A stretch of DNA of 64,000 nt from Dactylorhiza incarnata. Taxonomy: Eukaryota; Streptophyta; Magnoliopsida; Asparagales; Orchidaceae. Each line of letters opens with the position of its first letter. Position 1 is the first letter of the stretch. The notes under the pieces were generated by a model. It searched no databases. It was not told the DNA's origin and was given only the letters and a program-made list of their open reading frames with translations. Below are positions 33,780 to 43,797 of this stretch, piece after piece. The stretch is taken from the NCBI GenBank assembly GCA_033032865.1, contig JAWHQI010000273.1:2294001-2358000 (forward strand), in the 5' to 3' direction. Position numbers and translations under genes: made by a program.

Positions 33780-34262
33780 TTTGTTTTTCCTTTTTCCATG
33801 CTTTCTCCAGTGCATGATCCGAAGGAGTTCTTTTAACAATTTTGGTCATCTTTTTGGCCCCGAAATTGATCATACCATTCGACAATGCCTTAGATCTTGT
33901 GGGATAAATTCAAGATCAATAATTGAAAAATCTATTGGTGAAACTAACTTTGAGAACATGGGTGCTCCAAATCTGAATGCGGATGAGCAACATACCATAT
34001 CCTATTATGCCCGGCAAAATTTGGATGGTACACAATCAAGCATTGTTCGACCTGCTATAGAGAACAACAATTTTAAATTGAAACCGAGCATCATACAAAT
34101 GGTACAACAATATGTACAATTTGATGGTTTGTAAGAAGAAGATCCAAATTTGCATATCTCTAACTTCTTAGAGATATGCTACACATTTAAAATCAATGGG
34201 GTCTCCGATGATGCAATTCGACTCCGGCTATTTCCTTTTACTTTACGCGCTAATGCCAAGCT
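33780..34262 (+). pseudogene. E3 gag, first part
   Basis: Readable from about 33815 with LFGPEIDHTIRQCL, then HTISYYARQNLDGTQSSIV, IIQMVQQYVQF and, after a TAA at 34132, HISNFLEICYTFKING and LRLFPFTLRANAKL. It matches the Athila-A gag almost word for word. The solo LTR cuts it after the codon for Lys in NAK. Confidence 0.85.
34258..34262. other. Target-site duplication of the solo LTR, left copy
   Basis: AAGCT precedes TGTTAGAAC; the right copy is AAGCC at 35347-35351. Four of five bases match. Confidence 0.7.
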
Positions 34263-35346
34263 TGTTAGAACAAGGTCTTCCCCATCTCCTAGGTTTGAGA
34301 ATAACAAATCCTATGTGTATTTGATCTTGTGTGTTTAAGTGTGCAGGAAATAAAGTCCATATGACTCAAGGATGACATAAGAAGGTTGCCCCCAAAATTT
34401 GGTCAATAATTCCAACATGCCCACTAGCGTCAGCGGTAGCACCTAGCGCCCGGCGATAGCGATGATTAGTGCAATCTCGGAAGTACATTTAGAAGGAGAT
34501 AGCAACAGGCGGTAGCAGATAGCGCAAGCGGTAGCGCGGAACACTGAAGGCAAGAAGAAAATGTTTCCTTGGATTGAAGATTCTCCCGCGCCAAATATGT
34601 CCTAATATGGGATAGCGCCGGCTGTAGCGGTACCGCTGGCGCTAGCGCTGTGGCTATAAATAGGGCCCCTCTTCTGTCATCTTAGACATCGATCAGAGAG
34701 AGAGGTTGAGTGCTAGAATTCTAGAGCCTGATTTGGCCGAATGTTGATCTCCCACCAAAGCTCTGTGAATTTCTGAAGGAGGACTTCTTCACGCCGAATC
34801 CAAACGACGTCAAATTCAACAATGCTTATTCTATTGTGGATCTTCATCTCCAACTTCAGAAGTTCTTCAAGAGGGAGTTTTATAATTATCATTTGATATT
34901 CTTTGTAAACCGTTAGAGAATTTGCCTCGGGTTGGCGACTAGGTCTGGGTTGGACTTAGGGCTGAAATTTGCCTCGTATTGGCGACTAGATCTAGGTTAG
35001 GTCTCGGGGGTGCTCAATGTCATATCTGGGGTTGGATTGGCTAGAGAGGCTTGAGGCCGAATCTGGGGAAGGATAGGCTAGGGCCACCGGTTCGTTGGTA
35101 TGCGAGTCGGGATAGAAAACAAAAAGAGTCTATTATTATTCGTCAACGATTTCTAGCGTTATAGAAATCAATTTTTGTAAAACCATAATTCATATTAATA
35201 AAGCATGTCTCTACTTTATTTCACTTGGTTAGTTTGATTTCTCACCTTTTTAATCATGCATTTTTTCAAAGATAATCAAAATATAATATGAGTTTTAAAA
35301 CCCTTATCCCCCCCCCCCACCTCTAAGGGCGCCTACCGATCCAACA
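34263..35346 (+). mobile_element. Solo LTR of a Copia-B relative in E3 gag
   Basis: It starts TGTTAGAAC, ends GATCCAACA, and aligns with the Copia-B LTR in the shared block GAGAATAACAAATCC, the tandem TTGGCGACTAG units (34930-34990), the C-run (35308-35319) and the end. Its word array is different (AGCGGTACCGCT, GGCGCTAGCGC). TATA GGCTATAAATAGGGC is at 34652. No internal sequence or primer site follows, so this is the product of LTR-LTR recombination. Confidence 0.85.
34424..34650 (+). promoter_or_regulatory. Solo LTR word array (AGCGGTACCGCT type)
   Basis: Copies of AGCGGTAGC, GCGCCCGGCG, AGCGGTACCGCT and GGCGCTAGCGCT lie directly upstream of the TATA box at 34652. Confidence 0.75.
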
Positions 35347-35385
35347 AAGCCGTGAATGAATTCTCTTCCTAGAGGATCCATCATT
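35347..35385 (+). pseudogene. E3 gag, resumption after the solo LTR
   Basis: AATTCTCTTCCTAGAGGATC matches the Athila-A gag codons for SLPKGS and restores the order after NAK. Homology fades after about 40 bp. A second, similar copy of TTCTCTTCTTAGAGGATCC lies at 35439-35457. Confidence 0.65.
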
Positions 35386-36589
35386 ACTTATTAAAGAAGA
35401 TCCAGGGAAGTCTTTAAAAACCAAACTAAGCCCAGTCATTCTCTTCTTAGAGGATCCAGTTTCTAGGTGAAAGAGTAGATTCCTCTCTTCAATAGAATCA
35501 ACAAGCAGAAGAGGATTTAGAAAGTTTAGTCGGATGGCTCACTGCAAAGATAGCTGAGAGTCAGAAAATGATCATAACTAGATGTATCAATTAAAATGAA
35601 TTTACCCATGAAACCCTCAATACAAAGTTGGTGCAAAGTACATGACATTCTACAAAGTATTATTGAGGAAGTCAGAAAAAGATAGCAGGCTGGAAACAAT
35701 CAAGCTGTCTGGATTGTGAATCAACTTCATCAATCCCTGGGACTCCCTCCCATAGTGTATAATCCTGTACAACCAGCAGAGCCTCAAAACCTTCCAAGAC
35801 ACTTTGATGAATCAAGTTATAAAAAGAATCCCAAACTATAAAATGAAGACATGTCTCTATAAAGGAAAAGGGAATAAGAGTGGTCAAATGATCCAAATTT
35901 TAAGAACTGGAGCCCAAAGTCAAGAGACATTATATTGAATACACGGAAAGACTTTGGGGACATTGACAAAGACATCTCTAGACATTACCCTTGAAGTGAA
36001 TGAGATAAGCATAAGAAGACAGAAGCCAGGAGAAGGCTCTACAAAATGCATCAACAGGAAGGAACACTGCTAGAGAATGCACCTCCCATTCCCGATAAAC
36101 ACATTTCAAAGCTCTTCTCATACTTTGAAAGACAAGAGCATAAGCTACAGAGTAAGGAGAAAGAGGCAAGAAAGAAAAAGCCCTACTAAAATTGTACATA
36201 AACCTATGATAACTGAAAGCAAATGTTGTTGTAAATCTGTTTAAAAACATTTGGTCTATTTATAATATCTTGATGAAGTTTCTGAAGTACCTATTCATTT
36301 ATTCATTTCTTTATTCTGCAATCTAATACATGCTTTACCTGTGATGAAATATTATTAATTAACATATTTGTGATTGAACACTATGAATGATAGTCAACAC
36401 ATAATAGTTAATGTGACTTAAGTAAAAGTTATTAATCACTAGCATTTAATGTATAATCTAGTGTCATTAAATTTATAATGCATCCTTATGAAAGCATGCA
36501 AACTGCTAAGAATAATGCTGCAGCTGACACATAAGATGTGCTCATGCTGCTTATGCATAAGAACAATACAAGACAATATCGTTTTGTCC
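35386..36589. other. Unassigned stretch between E3 and Copia-E
   Basis: No recognised gene. A broken plus-strand reading frame from about 35635 to 35990 (HDILQSIIEEVRKR, QLHQSLGLPPIVYNP, DFGDIDKDISRH) looks like decayed coding DNA, but I could not assign it. The rest is AT-rich. It may be the left part of Copia-E. Confidence 0.4.
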
Positions 36590-36599
36590 ACAAAATGAT

Positions 36600-36790
36600 A
36601 TCGACGTGATGACAGATGGTCTCATCGTGATGACACTACGATTTCATCATGATTACACGACGATACCTTATTACCTATCCGTCAATTCAGAAATCTAAAA
36701 TGAATCAATCACAACCATTGAATCTGAATCAATCAAATCCATAATACGCGACTTTTCACTTTCCAAAATAGAAATTATAAATATGAGTCA
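36600..36790 (+). promoter_or_regulatory. Internal promoter of the Copia-E extra ORF
   Basis: Words ATCGACGTGATGACA, CATCGTGATGACA and ACACGACGATA (36600-36672) are of the same type as in the Copia-E LTR (39641-40200). TATA ATTATAAATATG is at 36774; the ATG is at 36905. Confidence 0.6.
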
Positions 36791-36904
36791 AATGTCTTGA
36801 AATTAAAGTATAAACTATATTTGCCCTAAAAAGCCATCGCATGCTCTCTGTCTGGTGGAAGTAGACAAGTCGATACGCTCAGCTCTCCTTCAAGTATCTA
36901 AGAA

Positions 36905-39308
36905 ATGGCTCCAAAGGGAGAAGGATACCTATATGATGGAAGTGAAGTAGTAATAAATGGATTTCAGAAGGCTCCAGAAGAAATTCAAACCGTTATAAGA
37001 CTGCTCGACTCCGTCGACTTGCTGGTCATGCTATATGAACCAACTGTAATTATTAGAAGAGAGCTCCTTGAATTCTACTTCAATGCCAAAGTTGGCTCAA
37101 ATGGGAAATCTGTAAAGAGTAAGATTAATGGAATAAAAGTGAAGGTAACCTCAAAGAGACTGGCCAAGGTTCTCAAGCTACCCCCATTTGCGAATGAAGA
37201 AGGGGATGAAGAGGTGAACAAGCAGGACTTAGATGATGCCCTAGAGTGGTGTGGGCACTCAAAGAAGACCTATGGGTCATTGGAAAGGAACAACCTTAAC
37301 CAGTAATGGAAGTTACTGACTGATATAGTTGGGAAAGCCCTCCTGTGCAAGGTGGCCTCCCATGATGGATATCCAAGAAAATGTTTGATCTGATGGATAA
37401 GATAATCATGATCAAGAAGACAAACTGGGCTCGGATTGTTTTACAGAAAATTCAAGAGAACTTTCAAGTACCAAATCTTGGTAGAATTCTCTCCCTCTAC
37501 TTACTCATGTCATAACCTGACCACTTCAACAAGAAATAGGGAGTAAAAATTCATCACATGAGATGAATGGTTATAAAAGTACATGAAAGCTGGGAGAAGG
37601 TCCTAACAAAGTCTCCTAAAAGGAAGAACGTAGTAAAAGCTGTGGAAAGTGAAGAAGGAAGCTCTTCCACAGAAAGTGAGCCAGTGCACAATCCCAATCT
37701 GTCAAGCTCTATGGAGGTGGTGGAGTACAAGGACTTCACAGTCCAAATCTCAGAACAGAGCACTGAGTCCAGAGCCATTGAAGGTACTGGTCATGGTAAA
37801 GAGATGTAGCTTACTAACAATCTTGATGATATCTTGAGAAATGTTTTTGACAAAAGAAGTGCAGGTAATGCTGCAAGTGAGTGGGATCATGACACTGAGC
37901 TCCCTGCTTATGTAGTAGAAGTGATCAACAAGATCACTAAGGTTGAGGATGCATTCCATCCTGGGTTTGCAGTCCAAAAGGTCCAAGTTGAAGCTGCTAA
38001 GGAGATGAACCAAGAAGTGGTTGCTATCCACTTATGCAGAGAGTTGATTTTTTCTGAAGCCATCACTGATCCTAAGGATGAAGTGAGACAATCTTCTATT
38101 AAAAGATCTCCTTCTCCAATGTTTGAAGAAGCAAAAGGAATGGAAGACCTTCTAGAAGAAGTAATGAAGAAGAAAACTAAGACCAAACCTAAAAAGCCTA
38201 GCTCTTCCAAAGGCTAAGTGCTTGAAGACTCCTCACTACAAGTTCAGATAAAGATGATCTTGGATGAGCAAAGAGTTAAGTTAGAGGCCTATGTTGACAC
38301 TATTGTCAATGATTTATGAAGAGACCTGTCCACTAAGACTGCAGGTCTAAGAATAGAAATGAAGTATTTACAAGAAAACAATATTAGTTTCTTTAAGAGA
38401 GCAGCTCCAGCATTAGATCACACTGCTAAACAGCTAGAACTCACTCATAAGGGTCTAGCTGATATCATTGAAAATCAATGTGTAACATTTGAAAATCTGG
38501 AGGAAGCTTTCATAGCTACTGCAAGGAAAATGACTGAGCTAGAAGGATCATCCAAGAAAGATTGGATCTCTGCAGCCAGGAGCTGGATAGTCATCTGCTA
38601 GAGACAAAGAATCATCTGGAAGGTATAATCCATATGCTAAAGGACAAAATTTTAAATCTTTTGGTCAATATGCAAAAGGTCCTATCTGAAGAAGTCCTAA
38701 AGGGGGAGAGATCCATGATAATGGCTAGTGTTGAGCATGTCATCTGGACATCTAATACAATCAGTAAAGTAATGAAACTCTCTTCTATATGCTATGATGA
38801 GCCAATTAATACATCTGATGTTGTACTTACTGCTGCCCCTGTCACATCTGATGCACCTGTTGCTGCTGCTGAACAAAGGAAAGGGAAAGGGATTGCTGCT
38901 GAGGAAGATGAGATAAAGTTGAGAATGAAAATATACAGAGAAGAAATGGAAAAGAAATAAGATTATGAGCAATAGAGTCCTAAATCAAGGGAGATAATCT
39001 TAAATGCATGGGAACACATACAAACAAATAAAACTGAAAGGGCCAAACTATATAGCACCCATGAGTGGGCTAAGTATGAAAATCAAGAAGAGATAAGAAG
39101 AATCCACAGAAAAGACAAGCTGGTAGGAAGGATTCCAGCAAATGCCAAAGAACCACTTAGATATCATCTTAAGCCCAATTGCTATTTCACTAGGCAATCT
39201 GAAAAGAAAAAGGAAGCTATTCCCAAGAGAGCAAGAAGTGGGATAGTTATAAGGGAACCAAAAGCATTGTTGACTTTGATATTTTGGGCAAATGTAGAAA
39301 TGCTTTAG
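36905..39308 (+). pseudogene. Copia-E extra ORF, plant transposon protein-like (broken)
   Basis: It starts MAPKGEGYLYDG. The first domain has RRELLEFYFNAKV, GIKVKVTSKRLAKVLKLP and, after a TAA at 37304, WKLLTDIVGKALLCKV, KKTNWARIVLQKIQ and LGRILSLYLLMS: the plan of the putative plant transposon protein domain (PF20167), as in Copia-B. Then come a Ser/Glu linker, a Lys-rich block (KKKTKTKPKKPSS) and helical, coiled-coil-like segments (38359-38960). It ends with ARSGIVIREPKALL, stop at 39306-39308. At least six stops or frame changes interrupt it. About 800 codons in all; function unknown. Confidence 0.7.
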
Positions 39309-39464
39309 AATTCAAAACATTTCAACATTTATGAATTAATAATATGTTGAAGATACTTCTTATGTTATGAATTGCAATGTGATGAATATTTCATATCCTC
39401 TGCTCTTATTATCTGTTAATTTTCATTTAGTGTGCTATATTATTGACTGGGTTATGATTTCTTC

Positions 39465-39477
39465 AAATAGGGGGAGA
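39465..39477 (+). promoter_or_regulatory. Copia-E polypurine tract
   Basis: AAATAGGGGGAGA is followed at once by TGGTTTGGAAC, the LTR start. The 156 bp between ORF stop and PPT are AT-rich and non-coding. Confidence 0.85.
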
Positions 39478-39640
39478 TGGTTTGGAACACTGCCCAAAAT
39501 GTTCTAGATTTGGAGAAGTCCCTAAGTCAATGATAAGTACAATTTGTATTTGATATCCATTTGATGTGACATGAGTAGGTAGGGACATAATATTTCTCAT
39601 ATATAATGGTTAGAGATCAAGCAAAATGTTTAAATTAAAT

Positions 39641-40200
39641 ATCATCGTGTATATAACACTCACATGATGATATCGTCCTGATCACTTGCAGAATGCAACA
39701 GAAGAAGTCTGTCAAAAATCGACATGACAATACAAAGAATACGATAATATCAATGTATCAATAAGGTACACACGATGATATCGTTATGAGAACTCAAAGA
39801 GTCTGCTAAGGCATATATCATAGTGTCAACAAGGTACGCACAATGATATCGTTATGAGAACTCAAGGAAAGTCTACTAAGGCATATATCAGCATGTCAAC
39901 AAGTTACACATGGCGATATCGTTGTGCGTACTCAAGAAAGTCAGCTAAGACAATTAACATTGTGACAATAAGGTGCACACAACGATAACATCATGAAGAA
40001 TCAAGTAAGTCAACTAAGGCAAATATCATCGTGACAACAAGGTGCACATGAAGATATCATCGTGAAGACTCAAGAAAAGTCAGCTAAGGAATTTATCTTC
40101 GTGACAACAAGGTGTACACGACCATATCATCGCAAGAACTAAAGAAAGACTTGCTAAGTTATTTATCATCGTGTCAACTATCTTCATACAACAATATTAT
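39641..40200 (+). promoter_or_regulatory. Copia-E LTR tandem word array (ACGATATCATCGTG type)
   Basis: About seven imperfect tandem units of 60-70 bp between 39765 and 40190. Each has a word such as GCACACGACGATATC, then GAACTCAAGAAAGTC, GCTAAGGCA and ATCATCGTGTCAACAAGGT. The array ends about 125 bp upstream of TATA. Confidence 0.85.
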
Positions 40201-40648
40201 CTTGTCAAGCTCAGAAGGTGGGATTTCAAATTGACTAAGATGACAAAGGCAAATGTTAAATTAATGAGTTCTAAAAAGTGCTCTGACATCAGTTTTCTTA
40301 GGTTTCGACCGTTTGATGGCTCGGAGCTATAAAAGCATAAGAGAGAGTCAGCAAACCCTAATGACTTGGAAAACTTGTGCCCTAGTATTATTTGAAAAGC
40401 TTGATGGCTAAAAGGCAATAGAATAGTAACAATAAGTGTTTTCAAAGAAAGAAGAAGAAGAAAAGCTTCAACAAGAAAGATCTCACTTTTGAGAGAAAGA
40501 AGACATCTTTGTAAAAGAAAGCTCAGCGCTGATCCCGATAAAAAATGATTTTTTGCAGATTGATCAAGTGTTGCTGCTAAAGAAGCTTTCTATTCAGAAA
40601 GACCGAAGAAGACTCATGGTGCTTAAAGCAATATCTCTCTGAGTCTAT

Positions 40649-40705
40649 TTATTATGTCGATCAAAAGTCGGGTTTAATTTGTAAAACGATTAATCCGCTA
40701 AGGCA
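40649..40705. other. Athila LTR patches inside the Copia-E LTR
   Basis: 44 bases (40649-40692) are identical to 41065-41108 of the neighbouring Athila-B LTR, and the adjoining TAATCCGCTAAGGCA (40691-40705) equals 40956-40970 of the same LTR, in reversed order. This looks like filler DNA from break repair. Confidence 0.75.
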
Positions 40706-40908
40706 AGTGGACTTGCTGAGTTCCTGAGTTTGAGGTAGGGGACTTGCTGAGTTCCTGAGTTGTAAGATCTGATAGATCTGAGATTTTGGAGGAGTTGGCC
40801 GAGTCTAGCACACTGCTAGATAGGTGAATGGGGATAGTGTAGTACCCACACTAGGGAACTACTATAAATCATTGTGTGTTTTCTGTGGTGTGCCTTTTGG
40901 TTGTGTTC

Positions 40909-42505
40909 TGATAGGATGAAATCGTGTTGCGTAAAATTAGAATTTCATCCACGTATAATCCGCTAAGGCATGTGTACATATCATTTTATAATATAGGATT
41001 TAGAAAATCAAGTGTCGTATTATTTCCAGGCTTGTTAAGTACTTCTACTCACAAAGAAGAGCTATTATTATGTCGATCAAAAGTCGGGTTTAATTTGTAA
41101 AACGATTAGGAGAAATTCAACTAAGGAGAAAGATTATTAATAAAATATTAGCACTTGATCTAGAATTCCGTTAGAATAAAATAGGATTTTACAAAAGATT
41201 AATCCGCAAACTCTTATTGAAATAACTTTGGCCGTGGAAGTTCCCAAAACATTATAGCACCTCTCTCGAGGAATACTACCAACTAACCTTAGGTTTATCG
41301 ATTAAGACCCCTCGGCCAGTCGAAACCCCTAAGCTTGCTTTAGGCGGTGAATCCCACTATTGGATTTGACTCTAATTCAAAAGATTTATGTCGTCCTCTC
41401 TCGAGGAGTGCATCCAACTCCTTTTATCTTTGAGCGGTCTCCCCGTACGTAAGGATCTCTCGATCAACTAGAATATAGATCTTAGATTGAAAATCATATA
41501 CCGAAAATATGAAATCAAAATGAAGTAATTCAAAGATAAATCGAAGATAATAAAAAAGAGTGCTTGTCAATTAGAAAAATTCAAAACATATTTTTTTTCA
41601 TTCCAAAGTTCATCATGAGCAAGTGCTAAAGGAAATTTATCTACTCATCATAATGTTGGGAATACAAGTAAAAGAGGAAAAAGATATGATAAAAATAAGC
41701 TACAATACTTGAATTGAATATTGCAATAATCAAAACTTACAACTTGTAAATAAACTAGCTAGTACATCAAAATAGTAAACTAAAGCTGAAAATAGACTCC
41801 AAAATCGAGCTCCTATACTTCTAGAGATTCCTTACTTTTATAGGTGAAAAATCTGGGAGTCACGCCCTTGGTCACGCCCGTGTCCAAGGGTGTGTAAGGT
41901 GCGTAATTACTTTCTTGAAAGCCCAAGAACGTTGGGGGAGAGAAATTGCCAAAAATCAATTGCATGGCGGGACACGTTCTAGGTCACGCTCGTGACCTAG
42001 GACGCGTCTTGACCGAGCCTGAAAACGGTGGTAAATGGCATGAATATGAGTAAATGTAACAGTTGCGGGAAGGGTCACGACCTTGGTCACGCCCGTGACC
42101 GAGGGCATGTAAGCTAGAAATGATGTGAGTCGGGAACTGCATGCATTGAATGCTTGCCGGGCGAGTCACACCCGTTATTTGAAGGTCACGCCCATGATAA
42201 GGGGCATGTAATTTTAATCTGACGTGGCTCATATCTTTTGGCTGCTGGAGGTGGGGCATGACCATAACACTGGTCACGCCCCCTATCATGCCCGTGACCT
42301 GGAGCGTGTACTTGTGATTTTTGCAGTTTTGTGGCAGAATTTCCCCTAAACATGGCTATGGGCTTGAAATTGCTATTAACGGCACCAAATTTCCTGAAAA
42401 TACAAAATAAAGTAAATTAGTGATAAATTAAACTAAAACTAAATAAAAATTAATTATTTATTACTAAAATATTATATAAAAATAACTATAAATAATGTAT
42501 TATCA
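40909..42505 (-). repeat. Athila-B 3' LTR
   Basis: TGATAGGATGAAATCG to AATGTATTATCA, about 1.6 kb, the most complete Athila LTR in the window. TATA (minus CCTATAAAAGTAAGG) is at 41831-41845. About 190 bp of AT-rich U3 lie outside the words. Confidence 0.85.
41859..42312 (-). promoter_or_regulatory. Athila-B LTR word array
   Basis: At least five units of CACGCCC, GGTCACG, CCC, CGTGACC, GGGCGTG, starting 14 bp upstream of TATA. The units at 41862-41898 and 42066-42112 still fold as nested hairpins. Confidence 0.85.
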
Positions 42506-42520
42506 AATACCCCCATACTT
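42506..42520 (-). promoter_or_regulatory. Athila-B polypurine tract
   Basis: On minus AAGTATGGGGGTATT, directly before the LTR start TGATAATAC. Confidence 0.85.
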
Positions 42521-43797
42521 AAGCTTTTGCTATTCCAGAGCAAAACATCATAAGTATGAGAAATATTTATATGATATTTTAAAAATAAAAAGAATTTACT
42601 ACTAATTATGTATTTTAAAATTATACATGACTCATCCACCAATAAGTTTTGAAATAAAATTCAGATTCATAAGAAATAAGTCATGATTCATAAATTGATA
42701 TGCGTAGAATAATAATGAGTTTCAAAAATTCTCTGATCATATTTTCATAAATAAAATTGTATTGAATTAAGCAAAATAATCTAAGATTACAATTATATAA
42801 ACTTTTGATATCATTCAAAACTTTTTAGAAAACCTAAAATATTAACTAAGCTCTCTCATAAATATCTAGAATATGAAATGATATTAGCTAAATATGGGTA
42901 AAAATTGGCATAGAAGAGAATTTTAATTGGGAAATGATGAATTTTATCCTCTCATTTCCATCTTTTTTGAATACTCTTTTTTTATATCCCAAATGTATAT
43001 GTTTAGGAGTGATAAATTTTATCCTTTCATCTCTATGACATAATCTTTTACAAATTTGGGTGCATATGTTTAGGAATGATGAATTTTATCCTCTCATTCC
43101 ATGACATATGATATTTTAAAAAAAAATTTATTTTGCCAATCAAAAGGGTAAAGTAAAAGGTAGAAGAGGGGCTAGGGTTTAAAGGCTATAAAATTTTTCA
43201 AGATAACTATTTTGAGAGCATAGAAAATAAATTAAGAAATCTTAAGAATCTATGAGTTAAAGTTAATATAAGTAAAATCTAAAGATCTTTAGCACAATTG
43301 CTACAAAATTAATTCATGATATTTTAATTAGGAGAGAAAGTAAAACTAACAAATATTCTATATAAACCCAAAATGATGAAAAATTCATTAATTCAAATTT
43401 ATCTAAAAATTAAATCTAACAAATTATGATGAGACATATAAAATTAAAAAGTACATAAGAAGAAAACTTTTTGTTTTTAAAAGTCATATAAATAAAGGCT
43501 CATAATTAAAATTGGTTAACCTCAAATAAAAATTAAGGAAGCATCTAATATTACAAGATTTATAAAAACATTTGTTGATTTTTTTCAAAGATTTTTGAAT
43601 GTTTTTTTCAAAGGTTTTTTAACGTTTTTTTATATTTTCAATATTTGCTTGAAAATGTAAAACAAGACATAAATAATATATTTTTTTGTTCTTGGATTTC
43701 CCAAGGAATACCCAATGATGGGCTCTCAAGGTACTATGCGGTTTTGTGGGATGAAAGCCCAACACGACCCTTTCGCAATAAATTAGTTTTCTAAATT
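42521..43797. other. Athila-B 3' untranslated region with tandem repeat
   Basis: AT-rich, no gene. At 42932-43110 a unit of about 70-75 bp (ATGATGAATTTTATCCTCTC and the ATATGTTTAGGA link) occurs three times in imperfect tandem. Confidence 0.65.

Larger units (their letters stand above)
32505..34262 (+). mobile_element. E3: Athila element fragment (5' LTR and gag)
   Basis: A plus-strand Athila close to Athila-A: LTR (32505-33687), primer site, gag start. It is cut on the left by E2 and split at 34262 by a solo LTR; about 40 bp of gag reappear at 35347, after which homology ends. Confidence 0.85.
36590..40908 (+). mobile_element. Copia-E: LTR element with extra ORF, right part
   Basis: Recognised from its right end: extra ORF (36905-39308), PPT (39465-39477) and 3' LTR (39478-40908). 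The U5 part of the LTR shares the GGGGATAG-TGTAGTACCCACAC and GGGAACTACTATAAATC landmarks with the Copia-C/D LTRs, so it belongs to the same copia branch. I see no gag or pol, and the 5' end was not found. Athila-B is inserted at 40909. Confidence 0.7.
39478..40908 (+). repeat. Copia-E 3' LTR (end displaced by Athila-B)
   Basis: It begins TGGTTTGGAACACTG. Words occupy 39641-40200, TATA GCTATAAAAGCATAAG is at 40326. A patch copied from an Athila LTR lies at 40649-40705 and a 22-bp direct repeat (GGACTTGCTGAGTTCCTGAG) at 40709 and 40740. Confidence 0.8.

Noticed and set aside
36905..39308. A host gene between repeats
   Set aside because: It ends 156 bp before a PPT and LTR, is broken many times and has the plan of retroelement extra ORFs; a captured host gene remains possible but is not supported.
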